Shown here piece by piece: positions 42,777 through 52,331 of a stretch of DNA of 64,000 nucleotides (its first letter is position 1; each line of letters opens with the position of its first letter). The notes under the pieces are model-generated. The model made no database searches, was not told the origin of the DNA, and was given only the letters and a program-made list of their open reading frames with translations. The translations under genes and the position numbers were made by a program. The DNA comes from Pseudoroseicyclus aestuarii (GTDB taxonomy: Bacteria; Pseudomonadota; Alphaproteobacteria; Rhodobacterales; Rhodobacteraceae), in the NCBI RefSeq assembly GCF_003217255.1, contig NZ_QJTE01000004.1, positions 248,001 to 312,000 of the forward strand, written 5' to 3'.

Positions 42777-44672
42777 ATGGCGCATTCCTCAGACAATCCT
42801 GCCGATCCCTTCAAGAAGGCCCTCGCCGAGGCGACCAAGGTCATCGCCGGCGACGGCGATCTGACGGTCAGCTATTCCGTCGACCCGCCGGGCCAAAGCG
42901 GCGAGGCGCTGCGCCTGCCGCAGGTCAGCCGCCGGATGACCGAGGAAGAGGTGCTGCTGGCCCGCGGCACCGCCGATTCGCTGGCGCTGCGTCACCGCTA
43001 CCACGATGCCGCCATCGCGGCGCGCTACATGCCGCCCGGCGGCGTCGCGCGCGAGCTTTACGAGGCGATGGAGGGCGCGAGGGTCGAGGCCGTGGGCGCG
43101 CGCCACATGCCCGGCACCGCTAAGAACATCGACGCCCGCATCGGCCACGAGGCCGAGCGCAAGGGCTATGCCCAGATCCGCGACCGCGCCGATGCGCCGC
43201 TGTCCGTCGCCGCCGGCTACCTGATCCGCCACCTCGCCACCGGCCGCCCGCTGCCCGAAGGCGCGGGCAACGTCATGGAGCTGTGGCGCGACTTCATCGA
43301 GAGCCAGGCTGCGGACCGCCTCGGCGGCCTCGAAGAGGCGCTGGAGGATCAGCGCAGCTTCGCCCGCTTCGCCCGGGACCTGATCCGGGACCTCGGCTAC
43401 GGCGACCAGCTGGGCGACGATCCGGACATGGAAGACCCCGAGGACGAGAGCCAGGCCGAGGAGGGCGACGAGGAGGAGCAGGAGCCCGACAGCACCGGCG
43501 AGGACGAGGATCAGGAGGCCGAGGACGAGGCCGCCCCCGACCGCAGCCAGGAGCAGCAGCAGGACGACAGCCAGGCCCAGGTCTCGATGGACGACGAGCC
43601 CGACAGCGAGATGTCCGAGGAAAGCGACAGCCCCGAGGGCGAGGCCCCGCAGGAGCCGCCGCAGCCGCAGCCGGTCTCGGAGGCCGATCCGAACTACAGT
43701 GTCTACGACGACACCCACGACGAGGAGATCGGCGCCGCCGATCTTGCCGAGCCGGCGGAGTTGGAGCGTCTGCGCGCCTACCTCGACCAGCAGCTCGAGC
43801 CGCTGAAGGCCGCCGTCGGGAGGCTGGCCAACAAGCTGCAGCGCCGTCTGCAGGCCAAGCAGAACCGCAGCTGGGAGTTTGATCTGGAAGAGGGCGTGCT
43901 CGACGCCGGGCGGCTGGCCCGCGTGGTGGCGAATCCCACGACGCCGCTCAGCTTCAAGGTCGAGAAGGACACCGAGTTCCGCGACACCGTCGTGACGCTG
44001 CTGCTCGACAACTCCGGCTCGATGCGGGGGCGGCCGATCTCGATCGCGGCGATCTGCGCCGACGTGCTCGCCCGCACGCTCGAACGCTGCGACGTCAAGG
44101 TCGAGATCCTCGGCTTCACCACCCGCGCCTGGAAGGGCGGGCAGAGCCGCGAGAACTGGCTGGCCGATGGCCGCCCCGCCGGCCCCGGCCGCCTGAACGA
44201 CCTGCGCCACATCGTCTACAAATCCGCCGATGCGCCCTGGCGCCGGACCCGGCCCAACCTCGGGCTGATGATGAAGGAGGGCCTGCTGAAGGAGAACATC
44301 GACGGCGAGGCGCTGGAATGGGCGCACCGCCGGATGCAGGCCCGCCCCGAGCAGCGCAAGATCCTGATGGTGATCTCGGACGGCGCGCCGGTCGATGATT
44401 CCACCCTCTCGACCAACCCGGCGAACTACCTCGAGAAGCACTTGCGCGACGTGATTGCCATGGTCGAACGCCGCCGCGCGGTCGAGCTGATCGCCATCGG
44501 CATCGGCCATGACGTGACGCGCTACTACCAGCACGCGGTGACGATCACCGATGTCGAACAGCTGGCCGGCGCGATGACCGAGCAGCTTGCCGGCCTGTTC
44601 GACCGCGACCCGCGCAAGCGCGCGCGGGTGCTCGGCATGAACCGCGTCGGCCGCAAGACCCGCGCCGCCTGA
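42777..44672 (+). CDS. cobT: Cobaltochelatase subunit CobT
   Basis: 631 residues. Helical N-terminal part, an extended acidic, Gln/Glu-rich linker (about 220-315), and a C-terminal von Willebrand A domain with [13 protein letters not shown]. It works with CobS and CobN in cobalt insertion. The second in-frame start (ATG) is used; a GTG nine bp earlier is possible. Confidence 0.96.
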   Translation: MAHSSDNPADPFKKALAEATKVIAGDGDLTVSYSVDPPGQSGEALRLPQVSRRMTEEEVLLARGTADSLALRHRYHDAAIAARYMPPGGVARELYEAMEGARVEAVGARHMPGTAKNIDARIGHEAERKGYAQIRDRADAPLSVAAGYLIRHLATGRPLPEGAGNVMELWRDFIESQAADRLGGLEEALEDQRSFARFARDLIRDLGYGDQLGDDPDMEDPEDESQAEEGDEEEQEPDSTGEDEDQEAEDEAAPDRSQEQQQDDSQAQVSMDDEPDSEMSEESDSPEGEAPQEPPQPQPVSEADPNYSVYDDTHDEEIGAADLAEPAELERLRAYLDQQLEPLKAAVGRLANKLQRRLQAKQNRSWEFDLEEGVLDAGRLARVVANPTTPLSFKVEKDTEFRDTVVTLLLDNSGSMRGRPISIAAICADVLARTLERCDVKVEILGFTTRAWKGGQSRENWLADGRPAGPGRLNDLRHIVYKSADAPWRRTRPNLGLMMKEGLLKENIDGEALEWAHRRMQARPEQRKILMVISDGAPVDDSTLSTNPANYLEKHLRDVIAMVERRRAVELIAIGIGHDVTRYYQHAVTITDVEQLAGAMTEQLAGLFDRDPRKRARVLGMNRVGRKTRAA

Positions 44673-44692
44673 GGCGCAGAAGGAAAGACCCC

Positions 44693-46492
44693 ATGTTCCA
44701 GACATTCACCGCCAGCGCCCGCCCCGAACAGGGGCCGCCGCGCCTCGATGCCCTGCGCGCCGCGATGCGGGAGGCCGGCGTCGATGCCTGGCTCGTGCCG
44801 CGCGCCGATGCCCACCGCGGCGAGAACGTCCCCGAGGGAGAGGAGCGTCTGGCCTGGCTCACGGGCTTCACCGGCTCCGCCGGCTTCGCAGCGATCACGC
44901 AAGGCGCCGCGGGCGTCTTCATCGACGGGCGCTACAGGGTGCAGGTGAAAAGCCAGGTCGCCGATGTCTTCACCCCGGTGCCCTGGCCCGAGACCGGCCT
45001 CGCCGAGTGGCTGGCCGAGGCGCTGCCCTCGGGCGGGCGCCTCGGCTTCGACCCCTGGCTGCACACCCCGGCCGAGCTAGCCGAGCTGCGCGCCGCGCTC
45101 GAGCCGAAGGGGTTCGGCCTGATCCCGCTCGAGAACCTGATCGACGGCATCTGGACCGATCGTCCCGCCCGCTCCGATGCGCCCTTCTACCCCCACCCGC
45201 TTGAGGTCGCCGGCGAAAGCCACGCCGACAAGCGCGCCCGCATCGCGCGGACCCTGGCCGAGGCCGGCCACCGCAGCACGGTCCTCAGCCTGCCCGATTC
45301 CATCGCTTGGCTGCTGAACATCCGCGGCGCCGATATCGCGCGCACCCCCGTCCCGCTCAGCTTCGCGGTGCTCTACGACGACGGGCGGGCAGAGCTTTTC
45401 TGCCGCCCCGGCAAGGCCGAGGCCCTCGCCGATCACCTCGGCCCCGACGTGACCGTGCTCGACGAAGAGGCCTTCCTCGGCGCCCTCGGCCAGCTGCCGG
45501 GGCCGGTCCGCGTCGATCCCAAGTCGATCCCCGAGATCGTCGTCTCCACCCTCAAGGGCTGGGAGATCGAGATCGCCGAGGCGCCTGATCCGGTCGTCCT
45601 GCCCAAGGCGCAGAAGAACGAGACAGAGCTTGCCGGCATGCGCGAGGCGCATCTGCGCGACGGCGCCGCGGTCTGCAGCTTCCTCGCCTGGCTCGACGAA
45701 GAGGCGCCGAAGGGAGCCCTGACCGAGATCGCCGTGGCCCAGGCCCTCGAAGGCTTCCGGCGCGAGACGAATGCGCTGCGCGACATCAGCTTCGAGACCA
45801 TCTCGGGCGCCGGTCCGCATGGCGCCGTGGTGCATTACCGCGTGACCGAAGAGACGGATCGCGCCGTGACGCCGGGCGATCTGCTGCTCGTGGACAGCGG
45901 CGGTCAGTACGACGACGGCACCACCGACATCACCCGCACCATCGCCGTGGGCGAGGCCGGCGCGGAAGAGGCACAGCGTTATACCCTGGTGCTGCGCGGC
46001 ATGATCGCGATCAGCCGCGCCCGCTTCCCCAAGGGGCTCGCCGGGCGCGATCTCGACGCGCTGGCCCGCGCCCCGCTCTGGGCCGAGGGTCTGGATTACG
46101 ACCATGGCACCGGGCACGGCGTCGGTGCCTATCTATCGGTGCACGAAGGCCCCGCCGGCCTGTCCCGCCGCAATACCGAGCCCCTGGCCGCCGGCATGGT
46201 GATCTCGAACGAGCCCGGCTACTACAAGGAGGGCGCCTACGGCATCAGGATCGAGAACCTGCTGGCGGTGACCCCGGCGCCCGATCTGCCCGGGGCCGAC
46301 GACAGGCCGATGCTCTCCTTCGAGACGCTGACCTGGGTGCCGCTCGACCGGCGCCTGATCCTCGCGGATCGGCTGACACAAGCGGAACGGGACTGGATCG
46401 ATCGCTACCACGCCGATACACTCCGGCTGATCGGCCCGCGCGTCAGCGGTCCGGTCGGGGATTGGCTGAAGGCGGCCTGCGCGCCGCTCTGA
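44693..46492 (+). CDS. Aminopeptidase P-family metallopeptidase (M24B)
   Basis: 599 residues in three domains: two creatinase/prolidase-like N-terminal domains and a pita-bread catalytic domain. The metal ligands follow in order: VDSGGQYDDGTTDITR (two Asp), GTGHGVGAYLSVHEGP (His), SNEPGYY (Glu), and RIENL (Glu). Long form as in eukaryotic-type APP. It splits Xaa-Pro bonds in peptides. Close behind cobT (20 bp) and may be co-transcribed. Confidence 0.93.
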   Translation: MFQTFTASARPEQGPPRLDALRAAMREAGVDAWLVPRADAHRGENVPEGEERLAWLTGFTGSAGFAAITQGAAGVFIDGRYRVQVKSQVADVFTPVPWPETGLAEWLAEALPSGGRLGFDPWLHTPAELAELRAALEPKGFGLIPLENLIDGIWTDRPARSDAPFYPHPLEVAGESHADKRARIARTLAEAGHRSTVLSLPDSIAWLLNIRGADIARTPVPLSFAVLYDDGRAELFCRPGKAEALADHLGPDVTVLDEEAFLGALGQLPGPVRVDPKSIPEIVVSTLKGWEIEIAEAPDPVVLPKAQKNETELAGMREAHLRDGAAVCSFLAWLDEEAPKGALTEIAVAQALEGFRRETNALRDISFETISGAGPHGAVVHYRVTEETDRAVTPGDLLLVDSGGQYDDGTTDITRTIAVGEAGAEEAQRYTLVLRGMIAISRARFPKGLAGRDLDALARAPLWAEGLDYDHGTGHGVGAYLSVHEGPAGLSRRNTEPLAAGMVISNEPGYYKEGAYGIRIENLLAVTPAPDLPGADDRPMLSFETLTWVPLDRRLILADRLTQAERDWIDRYHADTLRLIGPRVSGPVGDWLKAACAPL

Positions 46493-46547
46493 CGGAAGGG
46501 TCCCTTGGGGCAAGACCGGGCCGCGTGCCCGGAGAAGGAAACATGAC

Positions 46548-46889
46548 ATGACGGATCGCATCACCATCCGGCCCTCGGGCCGCAGCTGGGTCGTCCGCGC
46601 CGACGGCGCCGTTCTGGGCGAGAGCACGACCGTGCTCGAACTTCTCGAAGAGGGGCACGAGCCGGTGATCTATTTCCCGCGCGAGGATATCGCGATGGCC
46701 TTCCTCGATGCCTCGGAGACCCGCACCACCTGCCCCTTCAAGGGCGAGGCGCGCTACTTCTCGATCATCGCGCAGACCGGCGCGATCAAGGACGCCGCCT
46801 GGTCCTACGAGGACCCGAAGGAGGCGGTGCGCCAGATCGCCGGCCACCTCGCCTTCGACCGCAGCAAGGTCGCGGTCGAAGCGATCTGA
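46548..46889 (+). CDS. DUF427 family protein
   Basis: 113 residues with the DUF427 pattern: RADGAVLGES, PVIYFPREDI, and TTCPFKGEARYFSI. A small beta fold of unknown function. Ends the cobS-cobT strand group; a conserved 3'-flanking module follows. Confidence 0.88.
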   Translation: MTDRITIRPSGRSWVVRADGAVLGESTTVLELLEEGHEPVIYFPREDIAMAFLDASETRTTCPFKGEARYFSIIAQTGAIKDAAWSYEDPKEAVRQIAGHLAFDRSKVAVEAI

Positions 46890-46901
46890 GCGCGCGCCCC
46901 T

Positions 46902-46971
46902 TCTTCTCTTTGCAAATATCCTCGGGGGGTGAAGCGGGCCACCGGCCCGCGAGGGGGGCAGACAGCCCCCC
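46902..46971 (+). repeat. Conserved 3'-flanking module: TTCTCTTT-AAATATCC-G-run plus hairpins
   Basis: Twelve bases after the DUF427 stop: TTCTCTTTGCAAATATCC, then CTCGGGGGG, then two hairpins (GCGGGCC/GGCCCGC; GGGGGGC/GCCCCCC). A second copy lies behind murD on the other strand (63464-63524), with the same order of parts. It may be a transcription-ending or RNA-stabilising element. Its recurrence is direct; the role is inferred. Confidence 0.6.
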
Positions 46972-46998
46972 TCCCCCGCATGCCGCAAAGGCGCCGCG

Positions 46999-48744
46999 TC
47001 AGGAATGCTCCTCCGCCGCCTGCCGCGCCAGCGCGCGGTTCATCGCCCGCAGCGCATCGACCTGGAACAGCGTGCCCCAAAGCTGCGGCGGCGCATCGGC
47101 CGTCTCGCCGAAGCTGACGACGGGGATCCAGGGGGCGGCGGTCTTCTCGAACAGCGGCATCGCCTGCTCCAGCGTCGCGTCGCTCTCCAGGAACAGCCCC
47201 TCGCGCACCCGCGCCATGGCCTCCTCCTCGGGGGCGGCGCGCGGCGCGCCGGCGGCGCGCATGACGCTTTCGACCCGCAGCGTGCACAAAAGCCAGGCCT
47301 GCGGGCCGGCGGCAAGATGCACCCCGCGCCGCTCGAGCTGGGTCAGAAAATAGCTGCGATCCACGATGCGCGAGGCCAGCGCCGTCGAGATCGAGACCGC
47401 GACCATGACAGCCAGCCCGGTCTGCCAGTCACCCGTCAGCTCGAAGACGATCAGCGTGGTCGAGATCGGCGCCCCCAGCACCGCTGCCGCCACCGCTCCC
47501 ATCCCGGCCAGCGCGTAGAGCGTCCCCTCGCCCGAGGCCTCGGGAAACAGCGAGGTCGCCACGGTGCCGAAGGCCAGCCCCGTCAGCGCCCCCACCATGA
47601 GCGAGGGCGAGAAAACGCCGCCCCCCATGCGCCCGCCGAGGGTGATCGCCGTCGCCAGCACCTTGACCGCGGCGAAGATCACCGCCGTCCCCAGCGCCAG
47701 CTCACCCACCAGCGCGCGCGAGGTCGTCTCGTAGCCGACGCCGATGATATGCGGGAACCATACTGCGATCCCGCCCAGCATCACCCCCGAGAGGGCGGGC
47801 CGGGCCCAGCGCGGCAGGCCGCTGCGCGCCTGCGCGCGCGCGGCCATGTCCTCGGCCAAGAAGATCGCGCGCATCAGCGCCACCGCGACGCAGCCGCAGA
47901 CCAGCCCCAGCAGCACGAAGGCCGGAAGCTCCTGGTAGAAACCGAGCTGCCCCTTCACCGGCAGCACGAATTCGGTCACGTCGCCGAAGACGCTGCGGGC
48001 CAGGACCGTGGCGGCGGCGCTCGCGATGACGATGGGGGCGAAGGCATGGACCGCGAAATGCCGCAGCACCACCTCCAGCGCGAAGAGCGCCCCGGCAATG
48101 GGCGCATTGAAGCTGGCCGAGACGCCGGCGGCGACGGCGCAGCCCAGCATGTCGCGCCCGGTGCGCCCGTCGGCCCGCATCAGGCCCGAGGCATAGGTCG
48201 CCAGCACGCTCGACAGGTGCACCACCGGCCCCTCGCGCCCCGTCGAGCCGCCGGTCGAGAGGGTGATCATGCTCGCCAGCGTCGAGATCAGCCCCCGCCG
48301 CTTCTGCACCCGCCCCTCGGTCAGGGCCGCCCCCTCGATCACGTCGGCGACAGAGCGGACGCGCCCGTCCTCGGTGAAGCGGTCGAGAAGCAGCCCGACG
48401 GTCAGCCCGCCAAGCGCCGGGATCGCCACCAGCCAGTACCAGGGCAGAGAGGCGGCAAAGCTGTGCAGATGCGCCGGATCGTCGGTGCCGTAGATCCGCT
48501 CCTGCAGCAGGCCGACGCTCAGACGAAAGGCGATTGCGCCAAGGCCCGCCGCGCAGCCGAGAAAGAGGGCGATGAACCAGAACTGCAGCGCCGTCGGGCC
48601 GCGGCGGCGGATCAGGCCCCAGGCCTCGCCCCAGCGGCCGCGCAGCGCCCGGGCCGTGACCGCGCGGCGCCCGGCTTTCGCCGCCGGCTGTGACGGTGGT
48701 ACTTCCTGTCCCGGGCCTGCCGATGCGGCGCCGCCTTTCGTCAT
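46999..48744 (-). CDS. ClC-type voltage-gated chloride channel/transporter with CBS region
   Basis: 581 residues, about 11-12 membrane segments. ClC motifs: GSTGREGPVV (the GREGP selectivity motif), GGVFSPSL, and AGMGAVAAAVLGAPIS. The C-terminal cytosolic part (about 480-575) resembles CBS domains (FLESDATLEQAMPLFEK). The usual gating-glutamate position of exchangers is in GREGP, so H+/Cl- exchange is possible. Divergent from the flavoprotein gene. Confidence 0.9.
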   Translation of the reverse strand: MTKGGAASAGPGQEVPPSQPAAKAGRRAVTARALRGRWGEAWGLIRRRGPTALQFWFIALFLGCAAGLGAIAFRLSVGLLQERIYGTDDPAHLHSFAASLPWYWLVAIPALGGLTVGLLLDRFTEDGRVRSVADVIEGAALTEGRVQKRRGLISTLASMITLSTGGSTGREGPVVHLSSVLATYASGLMRADGRTGRDMLGCAVAAGVSASFNAPIAGALFALEVVLRHFAVHAFAPIVIASAAATVLARSVFGDVTEFVLPVKGQLGFYQELPAFVLLGLVCGCVAVALMRAIFLAEDMAARAQARSGLPRWARPALSGVMLGGIAVWFPHIIGVGYETTSRALVGELALGTAVIFAAVKVLATAITLGGRMGGGVFSPSLMVGALTGLAFGTVATSLFPEASGEGTLYALAGMGAVAAAVLGAPISTTLIVFELTGDWQTGLAVMVAVSISTALASRIVDRSYFLTQLERRGVHLAAGPQAWLLCTLRVESVMRAAGAPRAAPEEEAMARVREGLFLESDATLEQAMPLFEKTAAPWIPVVSFGETADAPPQLWGTLFQVDALRAMNRALARQAAEEHS

Positions 48745-48820
48745 CCGCCTCCCCTTTCAGCGCCCTTTTCCTTTGCCCGCTCGATCCCTACCCTGCGCCG
48801 GCACGGCAGGAGAGACGAGA

Positions 48821-50200
48821 ATGACCATGGATGCGGCGCTCGATGCGATGGCCCAGCTTCTAGGGGATCGGCTGTCCCGATCAACCCCGGACCGCGATGC
48901 GCATGGCCAGTCCGAAAGCTGGTTCGCCCCCATGCCGCCCGATGCCGTGGCCTACCCTAAGACCACGGAAGAGGTCGCGGGCCTCGCCCGCATCGCCCAT
49001 GCGCATGGCGTCCCGCTGGTCGGCTGGGGGGCCGGCACCTCTCTGGAAGGCCATGCGCTTGCGGCCAGGGGCGGGGTCTGCATCGACTTCTCGCGCATGG
49101 ACAGGGTGCTGCAGATCAACGCCGAGGATATGGACGTGCGCGTGCAGCCCGGCGTCACCCGCACCCGCCTGAACGAGGAACTGCGCGCCACTGGCCTGTT
49201 CTTTCCCGTCGATCCCGGCGCCGATGCCTCGCTCGGCGGGATGGCGGCAACGCGGGCCAGTGGCACCACGGCGGTGCGCTACGGCACGATGCGCGACGCG
49301 GTCCTCGCGCTCGAGGTGGTGCTGGCCGACGGGCGGGTGATCCGCACCGGCAGCCGCGCGCGCAAGACCTCCGCCGGCTACGACCTGACGGCGCTGATGG
49401 TCGGTTCCGAGGGGACGCTGGGCCTGATCACCGAGCTGACGCTGCGCCTGCGCGGCCAGCCCGAGGCCGTCTCGGCCGCGAAGGTTGCCTTCGAGACCAT
49501 CGAGGGCGCGGTCGATGCCGTGATGGAGGTGATCCAGTGCGGCGTGCCCATGGCGCGGATCGAATTCGTCGATGCCGCCACCGTCGAGGCTTTCAACAGC
49601 CAGCACGATGCCGGCATGCCGCTGCACCCGCATCTTCTGGTGGAATTCCACGGCTCTCCCACCGCCGTCGCCGAGCAGGCAGAGCTTTTCGGCGCGGTCG
49701 CCGAGGAGCATGGCGGCGAGGGCTTCCAATGGTCCGACAAGGCCGAGGACCGCAGCCGCCTGTGGGAGATGCGGCATCGCGCCTACTGGTCGATTCTCGC
49801 CAGCCGCCCCGGCACACAGGCGCTGATCACCGATGTCACGGTCCCGATCTCGCGCCTGGCCGAGGCGGTGCGCGAGACGCAGGCCGATATCGAGGCCAGC
49901 GGCATCGAGGGGCCGATCCTGGGGCATGTCGGCGACGGCAACTTCCACGCCATCCTGCTGCTCCGCGACGGCCAGGAGGAGGATGTCGCCGAGGCCAAGG
50001 CGCTGGCGCACCGCATGGCCGACCGCGCCCTGAGGCTGGGCGGCACGGTGACGGGGGAGCATGGCGTCGGCCTTGGCAAGCTGGGCTACATGGAGGCCGA
50101 ACTTGGCGAGGGGTGGGAGGTGATGGGCCTGCTCAAGCAGGCGCTCGATCCCAAGGGCATCCTGAACCCCGGCAAGCTGCTGCGGCAGCCGGAGGCCTAG
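48821..50200 (+). CDS. FAD-linked oxidase, D-lactate/glycolate dehydrogenase type
   Basis: 459 residues. The PCMH FAD-binding half (VGWGAGTSLEGHAL) and the DLD-like GGMAATRASGTTAVRYGT and VGSEGTLGLITELTLRL; the C-terminal part has GHVGDGNFHAILL and GEHGVGLGKL. Best fits cytochrome-linked D-lactate dehydrogenase (Dld type). Start has AGGAGA spaced 7. Single gene before lpxC. Confidence 0.9.
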   Translation: MTMDAALDAMAQLLGDRLSRSTPDRDAHGQSESWFAPMPPDAVAYPKTTEEVAGLARIAHAHGVPLVGWGAGTSLEGHALAARGGVCIDFSRMDRVLQINAEDMDVRVQPGVTRTRLNEELRATGLFFPVDPGADASLGGMAATRASGTTAVRYGTMRDAVLALEVVLADGRVIRTGSRARKTSAGYDLTALMVGSEGTLGLITELTLRLRGQPEAVSAAKVAFETIEGAVDAVMEVIQCGVPMARIEFVDAATVEAFNSQHDAGMPLHPHLLVEFHGSPTAVAEQAELFGAVAEEHGGEGFQWSDKAEDRSRLWEMRHRAYWSILASRPGTQALITDVTVPISRLAEAVRETQADIEASGIEGPILGHVGDGNFHAILLLRDGQEEDVAEAKALAHRMADRALRLGGTVTGEHGVGLGKLGYMEAELGEGWEVMGLLKQALDPKGILNPGKLLRQPEA

Positions 50201-50299
50201 GCCCCGCCCCGGCAGGCCGGGCTGTTTCCGCCCGCACAGGCACTGTTACATGCTGTCGCAAAGAGTGAATTGTGACTCGAGCAAGGCGCCACTACCTCA

Positions 50300-50312
50300 A
50301 ACTGTAACAGTT
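50300..50312. promoter_or_regulatory. Palindrome upstream of lpxC
   Basis: AACTGTAACAGTT is a 13-bp palindrome around a single A, 22 bp before the lpxC start, in an AT-rich patch. A further CTGTTACA at 50243-50250 repeats its half. It could be an operator or a core promoter part. No regulator can be named. Confidence 0.35.
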
Positions 50313-50334
50313 AATAAACGTTCGAGGTCTCACC

Positions 50335-51273
50335 GTGCAGACGACTCTTTCGCAAAAGACGAGCTTTGCCGGCACCGGGCTGCACAGTGGCCGCCCCGCT
50401 CGCGTGACCCTGCATCCCGCGCCCGCCGATCACGGCATCGTCTTCCGGCGCAGCGACTTCGCCCGGATCGACGGTGCCGCCGATCCGCTGATCCCGGCGC
50501 TCTGGGACCGTGTCATCGTCTCGCCGCTGAACACGCGGATCGAGAATGCCGAGGGCGTCAGCGTCTCGACCATCGAGCATCTGATGGCCGCACTCTCGGG
50601 CTGCGGCGTGCATAACGTGCTGGTCGAGATCGACGGACCCGAAGTGCCGATCCTCGATGGCAGCGCCGCCCTCTTTGCGCGCGGCATCCTCTCGGCCGGC
50701 CTCGCGGTGCTGGATGCGCCGCTAATGGCGATCGAGGTGCTGCGCCCCGTCAGCGTCACGCAGGGCGAGGCGACGGCCCGTCTCGAGCCGGCGCGCAAGC
50801 CCGGCCTGACCATCGACTTCGAGATCGACTTCGCCGATGCCGCCATCGGCCGCCAGATCCGCCAGATCGACATGGCGAACGGCGCCTTCCTGCGCGAGCT
50901 TTGCGACAGCCGCACCTTCTGCCGACTGCAGGACGTGACGGCGATGCAGAAGAACGGCCTCGCGCTTGGCGGGACTGTCAACAACGCGGTCGTCGTCGAC
51001 GGCGCAACGGTGCTGACGCCCGGCGGGCTGCGCCACAAGGACGAGGCCGTGCGGCACAAGATGCTCGATTCGGTGGGCGACATGGCCACCGCCGGCGCGC
51101 CGATCCTTGGGCACTACAGCGGCCACCGTGCGGGCCATGCGCTGACCAACGCCCTGCTGCGCGCGCTTTTCGCAGAGGCCGGCAACTGGCGCCTGCGGCC
51201 CATCGACGCGGGCCTCGCGCGGCACCTGCCGGGCGCGGACCTGCGGCAAGAGGATCTGGCCGCCGTCGCCTGA
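50335..51273 (+). CDS. lpxC: UDP-3-O-acyl-N-acetylglucosamine deacetylase
   Basis: 312 residues from a GTG with GAGG upstream. LpxC makes the committed step of lipid A. Zinc sites: His in IEHLMAALSG and the HKMLDSVGD (His and Asp) motif; LDGSAALF is the substrate loop. In front of bamD-recN on the plus strand, while ftsZ is on the minus strand. Confidence 0.97.
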   Translation: MQTTLSQKTSFAGTGLHSGRPARVTLHPAPADHGIVFRRSDFARIDGAADPLIPALWDRVIVSPLNTRIENAEGVSVSTIEHLMAALSGCGVHNVLVEIDGPEVPILDGSAALFARGILSAGLAVLDAPLMAIEVLRPVSVTQGEATARLEPARKPGLTIDFEIDFADAAIGRQIRQIDMANGAFLRELCDSRTFCRLQDVTAMQKNGLALGGTVNNAVVVDGATVLTPGGLRHKDEAVRHKMLDSVGDMATAGAPILGHYSGHRAGHALTNALLRALFAEAGNWRLRPIDAGLARHLPGADLRQEDLAAVA

Positions 51274-51423
51274 GACAGGCGCGGCGCTGCTGGGCCGGCC
51301 CCCGCCGGTCCCGGCAAAAGGCATTTTGCCTCCCGATCTTCCATGCTAGACCCGCGGCCAATCGGGGCGGCAGCCCTTAGAACAGCCCAGGGGTCGCAGG
51401 ATCCGAGGCGGCGAAGGAATCGG

Positions 51424-52299
51424 GTGGCAGGCGACGTGCGGACGACAGGGCGGCAAATGGGCTCCGGGTTGCGGCGGACGCTGGGGGCCGGCGGGTTTAT
51501 CCTCATGCTGGGCCTCGCGGCCTGCGGGCCGGACACCGATCTTTCGCCGGGCGCGCTCGACGGCTATTCCGCCGAAGAGATCTACCAGCGCGGCGAATAC
51601 GAGCTTGAGCGGAACCAGCCCGACGACGCCGCCCTCTACTTCGGCGAGATCGAGCGGCTTTACCCCTATTCCGACTGGGCCAAGCGCGGCCTGATCATGC
51701 AGGCCTTCGCCTATCACCGCGACCGCGACTACGAGAACAGCCGTGCCGCCGCGCAGCGCTACGTCGACTTCTACCCTGCCGACGAGGATGCCGCCTATGC
51801 GCAGTACCTGCTGGCGCTGTCCTACTACGACCAGATCGACGACGTCGGCCGCGATCAGGGCCTGACCTTCCAGGCGCTACAGGCGCTGCGGGTGGTGATC
51901 GAGCAGTATCCCGACACGGATTACGCGCAATCGGCCACGCTGAAGTTCGACCTCGCCTTCGATCACCTCGCCGCCAAGGAGATGGAGATCGGGCGCTACT
52001 ACCTGCGCCGGGGCCATTACGCCGCCGCGGTGAACCGCTTCCGCACAGTGGTCGAGGATTTCCAGACCACCAGTCACACGCCAGAGGCGCTGCACCGGCT
52101 GGTCGAAAGCTACCTCTCGCTCGGTCTGACGGACGAGGCCTCGACCGCTGGCGCGATCCTCGGCTTCAACTACCGCTCGACCGAGTGGTACGAGGACAGC
52201 TACGCCCTGCTGACGGGCCAGGGCCTGCGGGCCGAGGTCTCGGGCGACAACTGGCTTGCCTCGATCTACCGGCAGGTGGTCCGGGGCGAGTGGATTTGA
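51424..52299 (+). CDS. bamD: Outer-membrane assembly lipoprotein BamD
   Basis: About 291 residues from the GTG with AAGGA upstream; an ATG 33 bp later (giving MGSGLRRTLG) is also likely and lies just before the lipobox (LAAC). TPR-like repeats EEIYQRGEYELERNQ, YFGEIERLYPYSDWAKR, and YAAAVNRFRTVVEDFQTT. BamD is in the BAM complex for beta-barrel insertion. Next to recN 32 bp away. Confidence 0.93.
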   Translation: MAGDVRTTGRQMGSGLRRTLGAGGFILMLGLAACGPDTDLSPGALDGYSAEEIYQRGEYELERNQPDDAALYFGEIERLYPYSDWAKRGLIMQAFAYHRDRDYENSRAAAQRYVDFYPADEDAAYAQYLLALSYYDQIDDVGRDQGLTFQALQALRVVIEQYPDTDYAQSATLKFDLAFDHLAAKEMEIGRYYLRRGHYAAAVNRFRTVVEDFQTTSHTPEALHRLVESYLSLGLTDEASTAGAILGFNYRSTEWYEDSYALLTGQGLRAEVSGDNWLASIYRQVVRGEWI

Positions 52300-52331
52300 G
52301 GCGGCGCCCGATAGCGCCGAAGACCTGAGAG

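Noticed and set aside
42789-44705. 638-codon open frame opposite cobT
   Set aside because: Antisense shadow of cobT, whose VWA domain and neighbours are clear.
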